From: Actinomadura mexicana
GTDB lineage: Bacteria > Actinomycetota > Actinomycetes > Streptosporangiales > Streptosporangiaceae
Direction: 5' to 3'
DNA length: 64,000 nt
NCBI RefSeq assembly: GCF_900188105.1
Contig: NZ_FZNP01000015.1
Location: 62,001 to 126,000, forward strand
Part shown: positions 51,424-60,877 of the stretch, piece by piece
Layout of the letters: every line of letters starts with the position of its first letter
Position numbering within the stretch: position 1 is the stretch's first letter
Made by a program: the position numbers and the translations under genes
Notes under the pieces: generated by a model
Database searches by the model: none
Told to the model about the DNA's origin: nothing
What the model saw: only the letters and a program-made list of their open reading frames with translations

Positions 51424-52018
51424 GCGCGACGTCCGCGCCCGCCGGCTCCCCACGGCGGTCAAGATCGTGATCGCGGGTGGCTTCGGGGTCGGCAAGACCA
51501 CGATGGTGGGCACGGTCTCGGAGACCCGCCCCCTGCGCACCGAGGAGTTGCTGACCGACGAGAGCGTCGGCATCGACGACATCTCCGGGGTGGAACGCAA
51601 GCAGACCACCACGGTCGCGATGGACTTCGGCCGCATCACGATGCGCAACGAGTACGTCCTCTACCTGTTCGGCACCCCCGGCCAGGAGCGCTTCTGGTTC
51701 ATGTGGGACGAGGTCTCGCTCGGCGCGCTCGGCGCCGTCGTCCTCGCCGACACGCGCCGCCTGTCGGACTGCTTCCCGTCCGTCGACTACTTCGAGCGCC
51801 GCGGCACCCCGTTCATCGTCGCCGTGAACTGCTTCGAGGGCGCCCAGCGCTACGACCTCACGGAGATCCAGATGGCCCTCAACCTGGGGCCCAAGGTCCC
51901 CGTCATGCTCTGCGACGCCCGCAGCCTCGGCTCCTGCAAGGAGGTCCTCATCGACCTGGTCCTGCACGCCATGAAGACCCGGGGCCTGAACGAAGAACCA
52001 GAACCCCAGAACGCCTAG
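51404..52018 (+). CDS. cvnD: Small GTPase of the conservon (CvnD)
   Basis: 204 aa. P-loop GGFGVGKTTM at about 25-34, switch region with TVAMDFGRI, G3-like LFGTPGQERFWF, and an NKxD-equivalent region near NCFEGAQRY (changed). These MglA-like GTPases complete the conservon and act as its output. Together with the terpene genes upstream this gives one locus of seven same-strand genes. Its TAG stop overlaps the convergent LysR stop on CTAG. Confidence 0.93.
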   Translation: MVSGPSRRDVRARRLPTAVKIVIAGGFGVGKTTMVGTVSETRPLRTEELLTDESVGIDDISGVERKQTTTVAMDFGRITMRNEYVLYLFGTPGQERFWFMWDEVSLGALGAVVLADTRRLSDCFPSVDYFERRGTPFIVAVNCFEGAQRYDLTEIQMALNLGPKVPVMLCDARSLGSCKEVLIDLVLHAMKTRGLNEEPEPQNA

Positions 52019-52908
52019 CAGGGGGTGCCGCCGGCGACGGCCTCGGCGAAGGCGCGGAGGCCGGCCGTGGCGCGGTCCCGGTGCCAGACGAGCGTGAGCG
52101 CCGAGTCCGGCAGCCCGGTGAGCGGGACGAAGACGACGTCGTCCCGCCTGTGGCGGCGGGCGGTCGGGACGCAGAGCGGCATCGCGCCGCGCCCGGCGGC
52201 GACCATCGCGAGGCCCTCCTGGATCGTGCCGACGGCCGGTCCGGGCGGGATCTCGCGGCCGCCGGGCGTGAGCCGCGGCGACTGCGCCTCGCGCCAGTAC
52301 CGCGGTGCCGGGCCGGCGATCCCGACCAGCGTGTGCCCGGCCAGATCCTCGGCGCGGACCGACGGGCGGGCCGCGAGCGGATGGTGCGCCGGGACGGCCA
52401 AACTCAGCGGCGCTTCGGAGAAGACCGGGCCGACGACCAGGCCGGGCTCCCGCACGGGGGTCAGGACGATCGCGGCGTCCACGTCCCCGCCCAGGACCGG
52501 CCCGAACGGGTCGGCCAGCCGCATCTCCACCGAGTGGACCTCGCAGCCGGGATGGTCGCGCTGGAACGCGCGGACGAGACCCGTCAGCGTCTCGTCCAGC
52601 GAACCGAGAAAGCCGATCCGCAGCACCCCGTCGACACCGCGTGCCCTGGCCCTGGCCCCTTCGACGACGTCGAGGAGGGCTGCGTAGGCCGGGCGCAGCT
52701 CCTCGCGCAGGGTCGCGCCGAGCGGGGTCAGCCGGACGCGGCGGCTGGTGCGCTCGACCAGCCGGGCCCCGATCCGCGACTCCAGGGCGCGCAGCAGTTG
52801 GCTGACGCGGCTCTGGGAGAGGTAGAGGCGCTCCGCCGTCCGCCCGAAGTGCAGTTCCTCGCTGAGGACGAGGAAGCACTCCAGCTCCCGGGCCTCCAGT
52901 TCCGGCAC
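52015..52908 (-). CDS. LysR-family transcriptional regulator
   Basis: 297 aa from GTG 52908, which has GGGGAG five bases upstream; an upstream TTG (52950) lacks a site. The N-terminal winged helix is typical (LHFGRTAERLYLSQSRVSQL, GARLVERTSRRVRLTP), followed by the two-lobed effector domain (GVLRIGFLGS). It is divergent from an MFS exporter, which it most likely controls in response to a small molecule. Its stop codon shares bases with the cvnD stop. Confidence 0.92.
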   Translation of the reverse strand: MPELEARELECFLVLSEELHFGRTAERLYLSQSRVSQLLRALESRIGARLVERTSRRVRLTPLGATLREELRPAYAALLDVVEGARARARGVDGVLRIGFLGSLDETLTGLVRAFQRDHPGCEVHSVEMRLADPFGPVLGGDVDAAIVLTPVREPGLVVGPVFSEAPLSLAVPAHHPLAARPSVRAEDLAGHTLVGIAGPAPRYWREAQSPRLTPGGREIPPGPAVGTIQEGLAMVAAGRGAMPLCVPTARRHRRDDVVFVPLTGLPDSALTLVWHRDRATAGLRAFAEAVAGGTPC

Positions 52909-53004
52909 GTCGCTCCCCGGGTCCGCGATCGATGAGTCTCGCTCATACAAGGATGCGGTCTTCGCCGTTGTTCCCTGGGGAGGCGGCGCGCAAGGGTCGG
53001 AGCC

Positions 53005-54222
53005 ATGACGGTTCCTTCTGCTCCCTCGCCGCGCCGGGGGTGGCCGGCGGTGCTCGCGGTCGCCGCGGCCACGTTCCTCGTCGTCACCAGCGAGATGCTC
53101 CCGGTCGGGCTGCTGACCTCGATCGGCCCGGAGCTCGGGGTGTCCGCGGGCACGGCGGGGCTGGCGATGACCATTCCCGGCCTCGTCGCCGCGCTGTCCG
53201 CGCCGGCGATCTCCGCGGCCACCGCCCGGCTGGACCGCCGGGCGGTGCTGGTCGTGCTCGCGGGCCTGCTGGCCGCGGCCGACCTCGGCTCGGCCGCGGC
53301 GCCCGGACTGCCGGCGCTGCTGGTGTCGCGGGTCCTGGTCGGCGTGGCGATCGGCGGGGTGTGGGCGATCGCCGGCGGGCTGGCGGCACGGCTGGTGCCG
53401 GAGCGCTCCGCCGGCACCGCCACTTCGGTGATCTTCGGCGGGATCGCGGTGGCGTCGGTGGCGGGAGTCCCGGCCGGCACGCTGATCGGTGACGTCGCGG
53501 GCTGGCGGGCCGCGTTCGCCGTGGCCGGAGCGCTGTCGCTGGCCGCCTGCGCCGCGCTCGCCGTCCTCCTGCCGGCCCTGCCCGGAACCGGCCCGGCGGG
53601 CTTCCAGGACATGCCGCGGGTGCTGCGCTCACCCCGCGTGCGAACCGGTCTGCTGGTGACACTGCTCCTGGTCACCGGGCATTTCGCGGCGTACACCTAT
53701 GTGCGTCCGGTGCTGGAGCGGGTGTCCGGCGTGGACCCGACCCTGATCAGCACCCTGCTGCTGCTGTACGGCGCGGCGGGCATCGCCGGCAACTTCGCCG
53801 CGGGAACGGCCGCCGCCCGCGCCCCGCGCCGCACCCTGGTGCGGATCGCCCTTCTGCTCGCGCCGGCCGTCCTGCTGTTCCCGGTCGTCGGCCGGTCAGC
53901 GCTTCCGGCGGTCGTGCTGCTGGTCCTGTGGGGCGCCGCCTACGGCGGCGTATCGGTCACGTTGCAGAACTGGCTGCTACAGGCGGTGCCACCGCACACC
54001 GCCGAGCCGGCGTCGGCCCTGTTCGTCGCCACGTTCAACATCGCCATCTCCATCGGGGCGCTGTCAGGCGGCCAGGTAGCCGACACCGCCGGTGAGACGG
54101 GCGTCATGTGGCTGGGCGGAACCCTAACCGCCCTAGCCCTAGCCCTAGCCGCCGCAACCATTCGACGACCAGACCCCTCAATCTCACGCCCGAGAAGAGA
54201 TTCAAGCGCAGCAAGAACCTGA
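53005..54222 (+). CDS. MFS exporter (DHA1/AraJ type)
   Basis: 405 aa, 12 membrane segments. TFLVVTSEMLPVGLLTSIGP, RVLVGVAIGGVWAIAGGLAA and the repeated motif A-like turns mark a sugar/drug efflux protein of the AraJ group. It is divergent from the LysR gene with a 96-bp shared region. Export of a drug, pigment or metabolite is likely; a role in exporting the terpene of the nearby locus is conceivable but unproven. The end (54121-54150) has CCCTAG-like codon repeats coding LALALA. Confidence 0.9.
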   Translation: MTVPSAPSPRRGWPAVLAVAAATFLVVTSEMLPVGLLTSIGPELGVSAGTAGLAMTIPGLVAALSAPAISAATARLDRRAVLVVLAGLLAAADLGSAAAPGLPALLVSRVLVGVAIGGVWAIAGGLAARLVPERSAGTATSVIFGGIAVASVAGVPAGTLIGDVAGWRAAFAVAGALSLAACAALAVLLPALPGTGPAGFQDMPRVLRSPRVRTGLLVTLLLVTGHFAAYTYVRPVLERVSGVDPTLISTLLLLYGAAGIAGNFAAGTAAARAPRRTLVRIALLLAPAVLLFPVVGRSALPAVVLLVLWGAAYGGVSVTLQNWLLQAVPPHTAEPASALFVATFNIAISIGALSGGQVADTAGETGVMWLGGTLTALALALAAATIRRPDPSISRPRRDSSAART

Positions 54223-54300
54223 AAACCCGAAGCACCCCTCGCACCCACCACTGCAACTCCCCCCACCCGCACCGCAACCACGCAGCGACCCGAAGGCCCG

Positions 54301-54440
54301 CGATCGCGTCCGAAGGCAGATTCGAGCGAAGCAAGAATCTGATCGCGCAGCGAGCCGCAAGGCGAGTCGAAGCGATGCCAGCGATCGCCCGCTTTTCTCG
54401 ACGATGGAGGGCCGCCAGGCCCGAAGGAGGAGAGAAAAGC
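54301..54440 (-). repeat. 140-bp dispersed intergenic repeat, copy 2
   Basis: Reverse-complement relative of 20768-20907 with six differences. In the first stem the pair A-T of copy 1 is C-G here (GCTTTTCTC / GAGAAAAGC), a compensatory change. Its edge is the stop codon of the polyprenyl synthase gene, and it again lies between convergent genes. Confidence 0.9.
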
Positions 54441-55480
54441 TATCCAGTACGAGTGATCACGTAGTCGCAGAGGTTGGTGAGGGCCTCGCGGGCGGGGATC
54501 TCGGGGAGGGTGAGGAGTTCGGTGCGGGCGTCCTCGGCCCAGCGGCGGAGGTCGGTGCGGGCGCGGTCCATGGCGGGGTGGGCGCGCAGGAGGGTGAGGG
54601 TCTCGGCGTGGAGGGCGTCGTCCGTGAGGTCCTGGGTGAGGAGTTCGCGGAGGCGGGCGTCGTCGGGGCCGGAGCCGATGCCGGCGAGGACGTGGTGCAT
54701 GGGGAGGGTGCGGATGCCCTCGCGAAGGTCGGTGCCGGGGGTCTTGCCGGACTCCTCGGTCTCGGAGGCGATGTCGAGGATGTCGTCGGACAGCTGGAAG
54801 GCGATGCCGATCTTCTCGCAGGCGGAGGTGACCGTGTCGACGACGTGGGCGGGGGCGCCCGAGAGCAGGGCGCCGAACTGGCCGGAGACGGCGATCAGGG
54901 ACGCGGTCTTGTCGGCGACGACCTGGAGGTAGTGCTTGAGGGGGTCGGCGTCCTCGCCGGGGCCGACGGTCTCCTGGATCTGGCCGCGGACCAGGCGGGC
55001 GAACGCGCGGGCCTGGATGCGGACGGCCTCGGGGCCAAGGTCGGCGAGCAGGTCGGACGCGCGGGCGAACAGGTAGTCGCCGGTGAGGATGGCGACGGTG
55101 TTCGTCCAGCGGGAGTTGGCCGACTCCTGGCCGCGGCGGACGGTGGCCTCGTCCATGACGTCGTCGTGGTAGAGGGTGCCGAGGTGGGTGAGCTCGACGA
55201 CGACGGCGGCGGGGACGACGCCGGGCGCCGCCGGGTCGCCGAAGTGGGAGGCCAGCAGCACCAGCATCGGCCGGAACCGCTTGCCGCCCGCCTCGACGAG
55301 GTGCTGCGAGGCCTCGGTGAGCAGCGGGTCCTCGCCCCGGACGCAGTCGAGCAGCAGGGACTCGACGGCGGCGAGGCGCTCCTTGGCGTCGGACGCGAGC
55401 GCGGCGTCGACGGGAAGCCCGAACGGGCCGGTCTCCTGGATGGCCGGCCCGCCGGACTTCTCAGCGAATGGGTTGCTCAC
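54440..55480 (-). CDS. Polyprenyl diphosphate synthase (menaquinone side chain type)
   Basis: 346 aa. Trans-prenyltransferase motifs: AGGKRFRPMLVLLA, first Asp-rich motif HDDVMDEATVRRGQ, second LSDDILDIASE. It condenses isopentenyl diphosphate to a long all-trans chain, most likely for menaquinone because it lies 10 bp downstream of the nuo operon. GTG 55480 follows GGGAG. A geranylgeranyl product for the terpene locus cannot be excluded. The stop codon abuts the 140-bp repeat. Confidence 0.9.
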   Translation of the reverse strand: MSNPFAEKSGGPAIQETGPFGLPVDAALASDAKERLAAVESLLLDCVRGEDPLLTEASQHLVEAGGKRFRPMLVLLASHFGDPAAPGVVPAAVVVELTHLGTLYHDDVMDEATVRRGQESANSRWTNTVAILTGDYLFARASDLLADLGPEAVRIQARAFARLVRGQIQETVGPGEDADPLKHYLQVVADKTASLIAVSGQFGALLSGAPAHVVDTVTSACEKIGIAFQLSDDILDIASETEESGKTPGTDLREGIRTLPMHHVLAGIGSGPDDARLRELLTQDLTDDALHAETLTLLRAHPAMDRARTDLRRWAEDARTELLTLPEIPAREALTNLCDYVITRTG

Positions 55481-55490
55481 CCAAGACTCC

Positions 55491-57077
55491 CTACCGGACG
55501 AACATGTGGGTCGTGGCCTGCCCCGCGAGGTCCAGAACGGGCTGCGGGATCACGCCGAGTACCACAGTAGCCGTCACTCCGACCGCGACCGCGACCGCGG
55601 TCGCCGGGCCGGCCACCACGACGGGGCCCTCGGCTTCAGGCTCGCTGAAGAACATGACGACGATCACACGGACGTAGAAGAACGCGGCGACCGCGGAGGA
55701 GATCACGGCGACGATCACCAGGGGCGTCGCGCCGCCCTCGACGGCCGCCTTGAACACCGCGAACTTCCCGGTGAATCCGCTGGTCAGCGGGATGCCCGCG
55801 AAGCCCAGAAGGAAGAAGGCGAAGACGCCCGCGACCACCGGGGACCGCTTGCCGAGGCCCGCCCACCGCGACAGGTGGCCGGCCTCGCCGCCCGCGTCCC
55901 GCACCATCGTCACGACGGCGAACGCGCCGATCGAGGTGAAGCCGTAGGCGACCAGGTAGAACATCGTGCTGGACAGGCCGTCCGCCGAGCTGGCGATCAC
56001 GCCCATGAGCAGGAAGCCCGCGTGCGCGATCGAGGAGTAGGCCAGCATCCGCTTGATGTCGGTCTGCGTGATCGCGATGATCGACCCGGCGACCATGGTG
56101 AGAATGGCCACACCCCACATGAGGGGCCGCCAGTCCCACTTCAGCGTCTCGAACGCGACGTAGTAGACGCGCAGGATCCCGCCGAACGCGGCGACGACGG
56201 TGCAGGACGCCATCAGCGCCGTGATCGGGGTGGGGGCGCCCTGGTAGACGTCCGGCTTCCACATGTGGAACGGGACGCCGCCGAGCTTGAACAGCAGCCC
56301 GACCGACAGCAGCGCGACGCCCGCGAGGAGCAGGGTCTCGCTGCCCGCGTCCTTGCCGATCTGTGCGGAGATGTCCGACAGCCGGACGGACCCGGCGTAC
56401 CCGTACAGCAGCGCCGCCCCGTACAGGAAGAACGCCGAGGAGAACGCGCCGAGCAGGAAGTACTTGACCGCCGCCTCCTGCGAGAGGAGGCGCCGCCGGC
56501 GGGCGAGCCCGCACAGCAGGTACAGCGGCAGCGACATGACCTCCAGCGCCACGAACATGGTGAGCAGGTCGTTGGCCGCCGGGAACATCACCATGCCGCC
56601 GACGGCGAACATCATCAGCGGGAACACCTCGGTCTGGGTGAACCCCGCCTGGGCGGTGCGCTGCTCGGCCTCGCTGCCGGGCAGGGCGGACGCCTGCGCG
56701 GCGAAGTGGCCGCCGGCCCTGCCGTCGCCCCGCTCGGCGATGAGCAGGAGGCTGACCAGGGCCAGCACCAGGATGGTGCCCTGGATGAACAGGGTGGGGC
56801 CGTCCACGCCCAGGGCGCCCTCGGCGGCGACGTGGTGCGGGTTGTCGCGCCACGCCAGCGCGATCGTCCAGCCGAACCCGCCCGCGAGGCCGAGGAACGC
56901 GAGCGGCACCTGCACCCAGTAGCGCGCGTTCCGGCCGACGAACGCCTCGACGAGCACGCCCACGACGGCGACGCCGAGGACCAGGAGCAGCGGGCCGATC
57001 TGCCCGTACTCGATGTGCGGTGCGGGGATGTCACCCCCCTGCGCGAGGACCGCGCTCACCTGACTGGTGGTGCTCAT
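55491..57077 (-). CDS. nuoN: Complex I subunit NuoN (full operon)
   Basis: 528 aa, 14 predicted membrane helices. Glutamate in MFVALEVMSLPLYLLCGL and lysine segment LLFKLGGVPFHMWKPDVYQG. Proton-pumping subunit. The sequence around DIKRMLAYSSIAHAGFLLMG is typical. ATG 57077 overlaps nuoM (ATGA). Last nuo gene; the polyprenyl synthase follows. Confidence 0.95.
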   Translation of the reverse strand: MSTTSQVSAVLAQGGDIPAPHIEYGQIGPLLLVLGVAVVGVLVEAFVGRNARYWVQVPLAFLGLAGGFGWTIALAWRDNPHHVAAEGALGVDGPTLFIQGTILVLALVSLLLIAERGDGRAGGHFAAQASALPGSEAEQRTAQAGFTQTEVFPLMMFAVGGMVMFPAANDLLTMFVALEVMSLPLYLLCGLARRRRLLSQEAAVKYFLLGAFSSAFFLYGAALLYGYAGSVRLSDISAQIGKDAGSETLLLAGVALLSVGLLFKLGGVPFHMWKPDVYQGAPTPITALMASCTVVAAFGGILRVYYVAFETLKWDWRPLMWGVAILTMVAGSIIAITQTDIKRMLAYSSIAHAGFLLMGVIASSADGLSSTMFYLVAYGFTSIGAFAVVTMVRDAGGEAGHLSRWAGLGKRSPVVAGVFAFFLLGFAGIPLTSGFTGKFAVFKAAVEGGATPLVIVAVISSAVAAFFYVRVIVVMFFSEPEAEGPVVVAGPATAVAVAVGVTATVVLGVIPQPVLDLAGQATTHMFVR

Positions 57078-58654
57078 GGACGGGCTCCGTTCTCGGCGAC
57101 GTTACCGGTGATGTCCGGCGCCGGGTCGTGCTGGCCGACCCGGGCCAGCGTGTGGCCCACCGACGGGTTGATCACGTGCAGCACCGGCTGCGGGAAGAAG
57201 CCCATCGCCACGATGATCGCGATGATCGGGGCGAGGGCCCACTTCTCCCGGGCGGACAGGTCCTTCATGCCCTCGACCGCGGGCGTCTTCGGGCCGCCCA
57301 TGGTCCGCTGGTACATCCACAGGACGTAGACGGCGGCGAGCACGACGCCGCTCACCGCGAGCGCGCCCGCCCACTCGTACCGGCTGAACGTCCCGACGAT
57401 GACGAGGAACTCCGACACGAACGTGGACAGCCCGGGCAGCGACAGCGCGGACAGGCCGGCGACCAGGAACATCCCGGCGAGGACGGGCGCGACCTTCTGC
57501 ACCCCGCCGAAGTCGGAGATCCGCGCCGACCGCCGCCGGACGATCATGAAGCCGACGACGAGGAACAGCGCGCCGGTGGAGAACCCGTGGTTAACCATGT
57601 AGAGCGCGGCGCCGGACTGCCCCTGCGACGTCATCGCGAAGATGCCGAGGACGATGAACCCGAAGTGCGACACCGACGTGTAGGCGATGAGGCGCTTCAT
57701 GTCGACCTGGCCGATCGCGAGGACCGCGCCGTAGATGATGCTGAGCACCGCGAAGGCCAGCACGACCGGGGTCGCCCACTTGGCGGCGCCGGGGAACAGC
57801 TCCAGGCAGAACCGGAGCATGCCGTAGGTGCCGACCTTGTCCAGGACGCCGACGATCAGCACCAGCGCGCCCGCCGGGGACTGCTGCGCCGCGTCCGGCA
57901 GCCAGGTGTGCACCGGCACCATCGGCGCCTTGATCGCGAACGCGACGAAGAAGCCGAGGAACAGCCACTTGGCCGTCGTCGGGTCGATGTTCATCTTCGA
58001 CAGCTCGTCGAACATGAACGTGCCGTGCCCGAGGCCGCCCTCGTCGACCGACCGGCTCGACAGCGGGTACAGCCAGATGACGGCGACGAGCATCAGCAGC
58101 CCGCCGAACAGCGAGTACAGCAGGAACTTCACCGCGGCGTAGGAGCGCTGCGCGCCGCCGTAGTACCCGATGATGAAGTACACCGGGATGAGCATCGCCT
58201 CGAAGAAGACGTAGAACAGGAACACGTCCGTCGCGGCGAAGACGCCGATCATGGCCGCTTCCATCGTCAGCAGCAGCGCGAAGTAGGTCTTCACCGACCG
58301 CTTCGCCGGGACGTCCACGCCGCCGGACCGGTCGGCCTCGTTCCACGAGGCGAGCATGACCAGCGGGACGAGGACCACCGACAGCAGGATCAGCACCAGC
58401 GCGACGCCGTCGACGCCCACCGCCCAGTGGACCCCGAACTCCTTGATCCACCAGTACTTCTCGGTGAACTGGAACCGCGCACCGCCCGCGTCGAAGCCCG
58501 CCGCCATGACACCGGCGAGGACCGCGACGAGGAGGGAGACGCCGAGCGAGAACTGCTTGACCAGTGCCTCCCGCTCGCGCGGGATGGCGCTGAGCAGCAC
58601 CGCGCCCACCAGTGGCAGCGCGATGAGGACGCTCAGCCAGGGAAAGTCGCTCAT
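57074..58654 (-). CDS. nuoM: Complex I subunit NuoM (full operon)
   Basis: 526 aa. TM5 glutamate in FLFYVFFEAMLIPVYFIIGY; lysine/histidine segment AFAIKAPMVPVHTWLPDAAQ; VDMKRLIAYTSVSHFGFIVL. Proton-pumping subunit in the middle of the membrane arm. ATG 58654 overlaps the nuoL stop by ATGA; the longer open frame upstream is a shadow. Confidence 0.95.
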   Translation of the reverse strand: MSDFPWLSVLIALPLVGAVLLSAIPREREALVKQFSLGVSLLVAVLAGVMAAGFDAGGARFQFTEKYWWIKEFGVHWAVGVDGVALVLILLSVVLVPLVMLASWNEADRSGGVDVPAKRSVKTYFALLLTMEAAMIGVFAATDVFLFYVFFEAMLIPVYFIIGYYGGAQRSYAAVKFLLYSLFGGLLMLVAVIWLYPLSSRSVDEGGLGHGTFMFDELSKMNIDPTTAKWLFLGFFVAFAIKAPMVPVHTWLPDAAQQSPAGALVLIVGVLDKVGTYGMLRFCLELFPGAAKWATPVVLAFAVLSIIYGAVLAIGQVDMKRLIAYTSVSHFGFIVLGIFAMTSQGQSGAALYMVNHGFSTGALFLVVGFMIVRRRSARISDFGGVQKVAPVLAGMFLVAGLSALSLPGLSTFVSEFLVIVGTFSRYEWAGALAVSGVVLAAVYVLWMYQRTMGGPKTPAVEGMKDLSAREKWALAPIIAIIVAMGFFPQPVLHVINPSVGHTLARVGQHDPAPDITGNVAENGARP

Positions 58655-60567
58655 GACACGTTCACCACCAGGAGCGCCGCGACCACGAGGGCCGCACCGC
58701 CCAGCATCGAGAGGGCGTAGGAGCGGGCGAAGCCGGTCTGGACGCGCCGGAGCCGGCCGGAACTGCCGCCGACGCCGGCGGCCGTTCCGTTGACGGCGCC
58801 GTCGACGCCGCGTCCGTCGAACCAGACCGCGAGCCGGGTCAGCCACTGGCCGGGACGCATCAGCAGCGACTCGTTGAGCGCGTCGCCGTAGAGGTCCTTG
58901 CGGGCCGCGACGGTGACGAACGAGCCCTTGGGCGCCTCGCGCGGCACCTTGCGGGCGCCGTACTGCATCCAGGCGATCCCGGCGCCGACGATCATCAGGA
59001 CGAAGGTGGCGGCACCCGGCGCGGTGAGCCACTTGAACTCGTGCTCGTGCTCGGGCGCCCCGACGACCGGTTCGAGGAAGTCGGGGAAGCCTCCGAGGAC
59101 CAGGAACCCGCCCGCGAAGACGGAGCCGACCGCGAGCAGCATCAGGGGCCAGGTCATGACGGCCGGCGACTCGTGCGGGTGGACGTCGTCCTCCCAGCGC
59201 TTCTCACCGAAGAACGTCATGAACATGACCCGCGACATGTAGTACGCGGTGATCCCGGCGCCGAGCAGCGCGCAGGAGCCGAGGATCATTCCGGACGTGC
59301 CGCCCTTGTCGTAGGCGGCCTCGATGATGCCGTCCTTGGTGAACCAGCCGGACAGGCCGGGGAACCCGATGATGGCGAGGTACCCGAGCCCGAACGTCGC
59401 GTAGGTGATCACCATCACCGTGCGCAGCGCGCCGTAGTGGCGCATGTTCACGTCGTCCTTCATGCCGTGCATGACGGAGCCGGCGCCGAGGAACAGGCCC
59501 GCCTTGAAGAAGCCGTGCGCGACGAGGTGCGCGATGGCGAACACGTAGCCCGCCGGGCCGAGCCCGGCGGCCAGCACCATGTAGCCGATCTGCGACATCG
59601 TCGATCCGGCGAGGGCCTTCTTGATGTCGTCCTTGCCGCAACCGATGATCGCACCGGCGAGCAGCGTGGCCGCGCCGACGATCGTCACCACCAGCTGCGC
59701 GGTCTCGGACATCTCGAAGATCGGGCCGGACCGGACGATCAGGTAGACGCCCGCGGTCACCATCGTGGCGGCGTGGATGAGGGCCGAGACCGGGGTCGGG
59801 CCCTCCATCGCGTCCAGCAGCCAGGACTGCAGCGGGAGCTGCGCCGACTTGCCGCACGCGCCGACCAGGAGCAGCAGCCCGATGGCCGTCGCGGTGCCGG
59901 TGCCGAGCTTGGAGGCGAGCCCCACGTGCTCGGCGCCGGTGCCGAGGACCGAGCCGAAGTCGATGCTGCCGAACGAGGCGAAGACCAGCGCGATCGCGAT
60001 GATCAGCCCCATGTCGCCGACGCGGTTGACGACGAACGCCTTCTTCGCGGCGGTCGCGGCCGTCGGCTTGTGCTGCCAGAACCCGATCAGCAGGTAGGAG
60101 GCGAGTCCGACGCCCTCCCAGCCGAGGAACAGGATCAGGAAGTTGCCTCCCAGCACCAGCAGCAGCATCGCCGCCAGGAACAGGTTCAGGTAGGCGAAGA
60201 ACCGGCGCCGGTCGGGGTCCTCGGCCATGTAGCCGATGGAGTAGATGTGGATGAGCGAGCCCACCCCGGTGATCAGCAGGACGAAGGTGATGGACAGCGG
60301 GTCCACCAGCAGGTCCATGCCGACCTTGAACGTGCCGACGTCGATGAAGTCCCACAGGTGCAGGGTGCGGCGCCGGACCTCGGCGTCGTACCCGATCATC
60401 TGGGCGAACATCGCGGCGCCCACCGCGAACGACGCCACCGACATCGCGGCGCCGAGCAGGTGGCCCCACCTGTCGGTCCGCCGCCCTCCCAGCAGGAGGA
60501 TCGCGGCGCCCGCGAGCGGGAGCGCGACGAGGAGCCAGGACGCGGCCTGGATGCCTTCCGCTTTCAT
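58651..60567 (-). CDS. nuoL: Complex I subunit NuoL (full operon)
   Basis: 638 aa. LFLGWEGVGLASYLLIGFW carries the TM5 glutamate; GKSAQLPLQSWLLDAMEGPT then PVSALIHAATMV is the lysine/histidine channel. The end forms the lateral helix. It starts 10 bp after nuoK ends. Distal pumping subunit. It is easily told apart from the NuoL at 5.6-7.4 kb, with about 12 extra residues and different loops. Confidence 0.95.
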   Translation of the reverse strand: MKAEGIQAASWLLVALPLAGAAILLLGGRRTDRWGHLLGAAMSVASFAVGAAMFAQMIGYDAEVRRRTLHLWDFIDVGTFKVGMDLLVDPLSITFVLLITGVGSLIHIYSIGYMAEDPDRRRFFAYLNLFLAAMLLLVLGGNFLILFLGWEGVGLASYLLIGFWQHKPTAATAAKKAFVVNRVGDMGLIIAIALVFASFGSIDFGSVLGTGAEHVGLASKLGTGTATAIGLLLLVGACGKSAQLPLQSWLLDAMEGPTPVSALIHAATMVTAGVYLIVRSGPIFEMSETAQLVVTIVGAATLLAGAIIGCGKDDIKKALAGSTMSQIGYMVLAAGLGPAGYVFAIAHLVAHGFFKAGLFLGAGSVMHGMKDDVNMRHYGALRTVMVITYATFGLGYLAIIGFPGLSGWFTKDGIIEAAYDKGGTSGMILGSCALLGAGITAYYMSRVMFMTFFGEKRWEDDVHPHESPAVMTWPLMLLAVGSVFAGGFLVLGGFPDFLEPVVGAPEHEHEFKWLTAPGAATFVLMIVGAGIAWMQYGARKVPREAPKGSFVTVAARKDLYGDALNESLLMRPGQWLTRLAVWFDGRGVDGAVNGTAAGVGGSSGRLRRVQTGFARSYALSMLGGAALVVAALLVVNVS

Positions 60568-60577
60568 CCCTGGCCTC

Positions 60578-60877
60578 TCAGTACTTCAGCAGGTTCGCGT
60601 CGTCGACCGACGAGGACCTGCGGGTCCGGAAGATGGTCATGATGATCGCCAGACCCACCACGACCTCCGCCGCGGCCACCACCATCACGAAGAAGGCGAT
60701 GATCTGGCCGTCCAGGTTGCCGTGCATGCGGGAGAACGAGACGAACGCCAGGTTCGTCGCGTTCAGCATCAGCTCGACGCACATGAACACCACGATGGCG
60801 TTGCGGCGCACGAGGACGCCGAGCGCTCCGATGGTGAACAGGATCGCCGAGAGCGCCAGGTAGTGCCCCGGACTCAT
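60578..60877 (-). CDS. nuoK: Complex I subunit NuoK (full operon)
   Basis: 99 aa, normal length, no extension. VLVRRNAIVVFMCVELMLNA has the membrane glutamate; AAAEVVVGLAIIMTIFRTRR the second helix end. ATG 60877 overlaps nuoJ by ATGA. Confidence 0.95.
   Translation of the reverse strand: MSPGHYLALSAILFTIGALGVLVRRNAIVVFMCVELMLNATNLAFVSFSRMHGNLDGQIIAFFVMVVAAAEVVVGLAIIMTIFRTRRSSSVDDANLLKY

Noticed and set aside
54121..54155. Telomere-like CCCTAG repeats
   Set aside because: They are three short copies inside the MFS coding sequence, encoding Leu-Ala pairs of the last membrane helix.
54440..55480. Assigning the polyprenyl synthase to the terpene locus
   Set aside because: It is on the opposite strand, 2.4 kb away beyond a LysR/MFS pair, and 10 bp downstream of the nuo operon; menaquinone synthesis explains it better.
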